Shown here: positions 22,678-22,833 of the stretch, piece after piece
Layout of the letters: each line of letters begins with the position of its first letter
Numbering within the stretch: the stretch's first letter is position 1
Assembly (NCBI GenBank): GCA_937975585.1
Contig: CALJUC010000019.1
Coordinates: 1-22,833, forward strand
Direction: 5' to 3'
Source of the DNA: an uncultured Moraxella sp.
GTDB lineage: Bacteria; Pseudomonadota; Gammaproteobacteria; Pseudomonadales; Moraxellaceae
Length of the DNA: 22,833 bases
The notes under the pieces: model-generated
Seen by the model: the letters and a program-made list of their open reading frames with translations, nothing else
The model's database searches: none
What the model was told of the DNA's origin: nothing
Translations under genes and position numbers: made by a program

Positions 22678-22710
22678 AAAAAAGCCCATAGTATAATATG
22701 GGCTTTTTTT
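22678..22710. terminator. Bidirectional terminator after pgsA
   Basis: AAAAAAGCCCATA (22678-22690) and TATGGGCTTTTTT (22697-22709) are exact reverse complements around a six-base loop, with A and T runs on the two sides. It can serve pgsA and the minus-strand gene ending at 22737. Confidence 0.9.
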
Positions 22711-22736
22711 ATTATCTTAGTGTAAACAATAATGGC

Positions 22737-22833
22737 TTAAAAGGTAATAGAGCCGTTATTGCCCATGCTATCAGCGATTTTACCATCTTGTAATGCCGCT
22801 GACGCTAGTTTAAACATATTGGCGATACTATTG
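22737..22833 (-). CDS. 3' end of an unidentified minus-strand gene (partial)
   Basis: From the window edge a minus-strand frame reads 31 residues (NSIANMFKLASAALQDGKIA then DSMGNNGSITF) to TAA at 22739-22737. It looks coding: sensible codons, an amphipathic helix then a polar tail. It stops 27 bases from a terminator usable on this strand. Too little is present to name a family. Confidence 0.55.
   Translation of the reverse strand, partial: NSIANMFKLASAALQDGKIADSMGNNGSITF

Overview
This window is a stretch of ordinary bacterial chromosome. It most likely comes from a gammaproteobacterium of the family Moraxellaceae (Moraxella or Psychrobacter type). That placement is inferred from the look of the proteins (ParE, ArgA of the kinase-GNAT type, RecG, PgsA, FrmA/FrmB, Acs), from the moderate GC content and from the many compact hairpin-plus-T-run terminators. 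I see no rRNA, tRNA, insertion sequence, prophage or CRISPR array.

Layout. Positions 1-2940 hold a possible tail of a YqiA-like esterase, parE, and a small glycerolipid acyltransferase. Positions 2970-5257 (minus strand) hold a small single-pass membrane protein and a large multi-pass channel-like protein; they share a 19-residue motif and a 20-base upstream element. Positions 5687-7336 hold two tandem exported FKBP-type prolyl isomerases. argA (minus) faces them across a bidirectional terminator, and a secreted Thr/Pro/Met-rich protein diverges from argA. Positions 9861-12088 (minus) form a two-gene unit of an NYN nuclease-like protein with three LOTUS/OST-HTH domains and a patatin lipoprotein. 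recG is divergent from it.

Positions 14549-14898 are a self-contained small-gene unit with a near-consensus promoter, a 61-residue protein and a terminator. Next come the glutathione-dependent formaldehyde detoxification operon (adhC-fghA, minus) and acs (minus). Then follow a HI0933/YhiN-type flavoprotein, an apparently frameshifted small gene on the opposite strand, a cold-shock gene with a long leader, and a 709-base gene-poor region. That region seems to carry a minus-strand small RNA whose predicted promoter overlaps a Fur-box-like site. The window closes with pgsA and the 3' end of an unidentified minus-strand gene.

The household genes cover DNA topology and repair (parE, recG), phospholipid synthesis (pgsA, acyltransferase), arginine synthesis (argA), acetate and formaldehyde metabolism (acs, adhC, fghA) and envelope protein folding (the FKBPs). 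The less explained items are the shared-motif membrane pair, the NYN-LOTUS protein, the 61-residue protein, the candidate Fur-controlled RNA and the frameshifted gene. All functional statements are read from sequence and remembered family features; no database search was possible.
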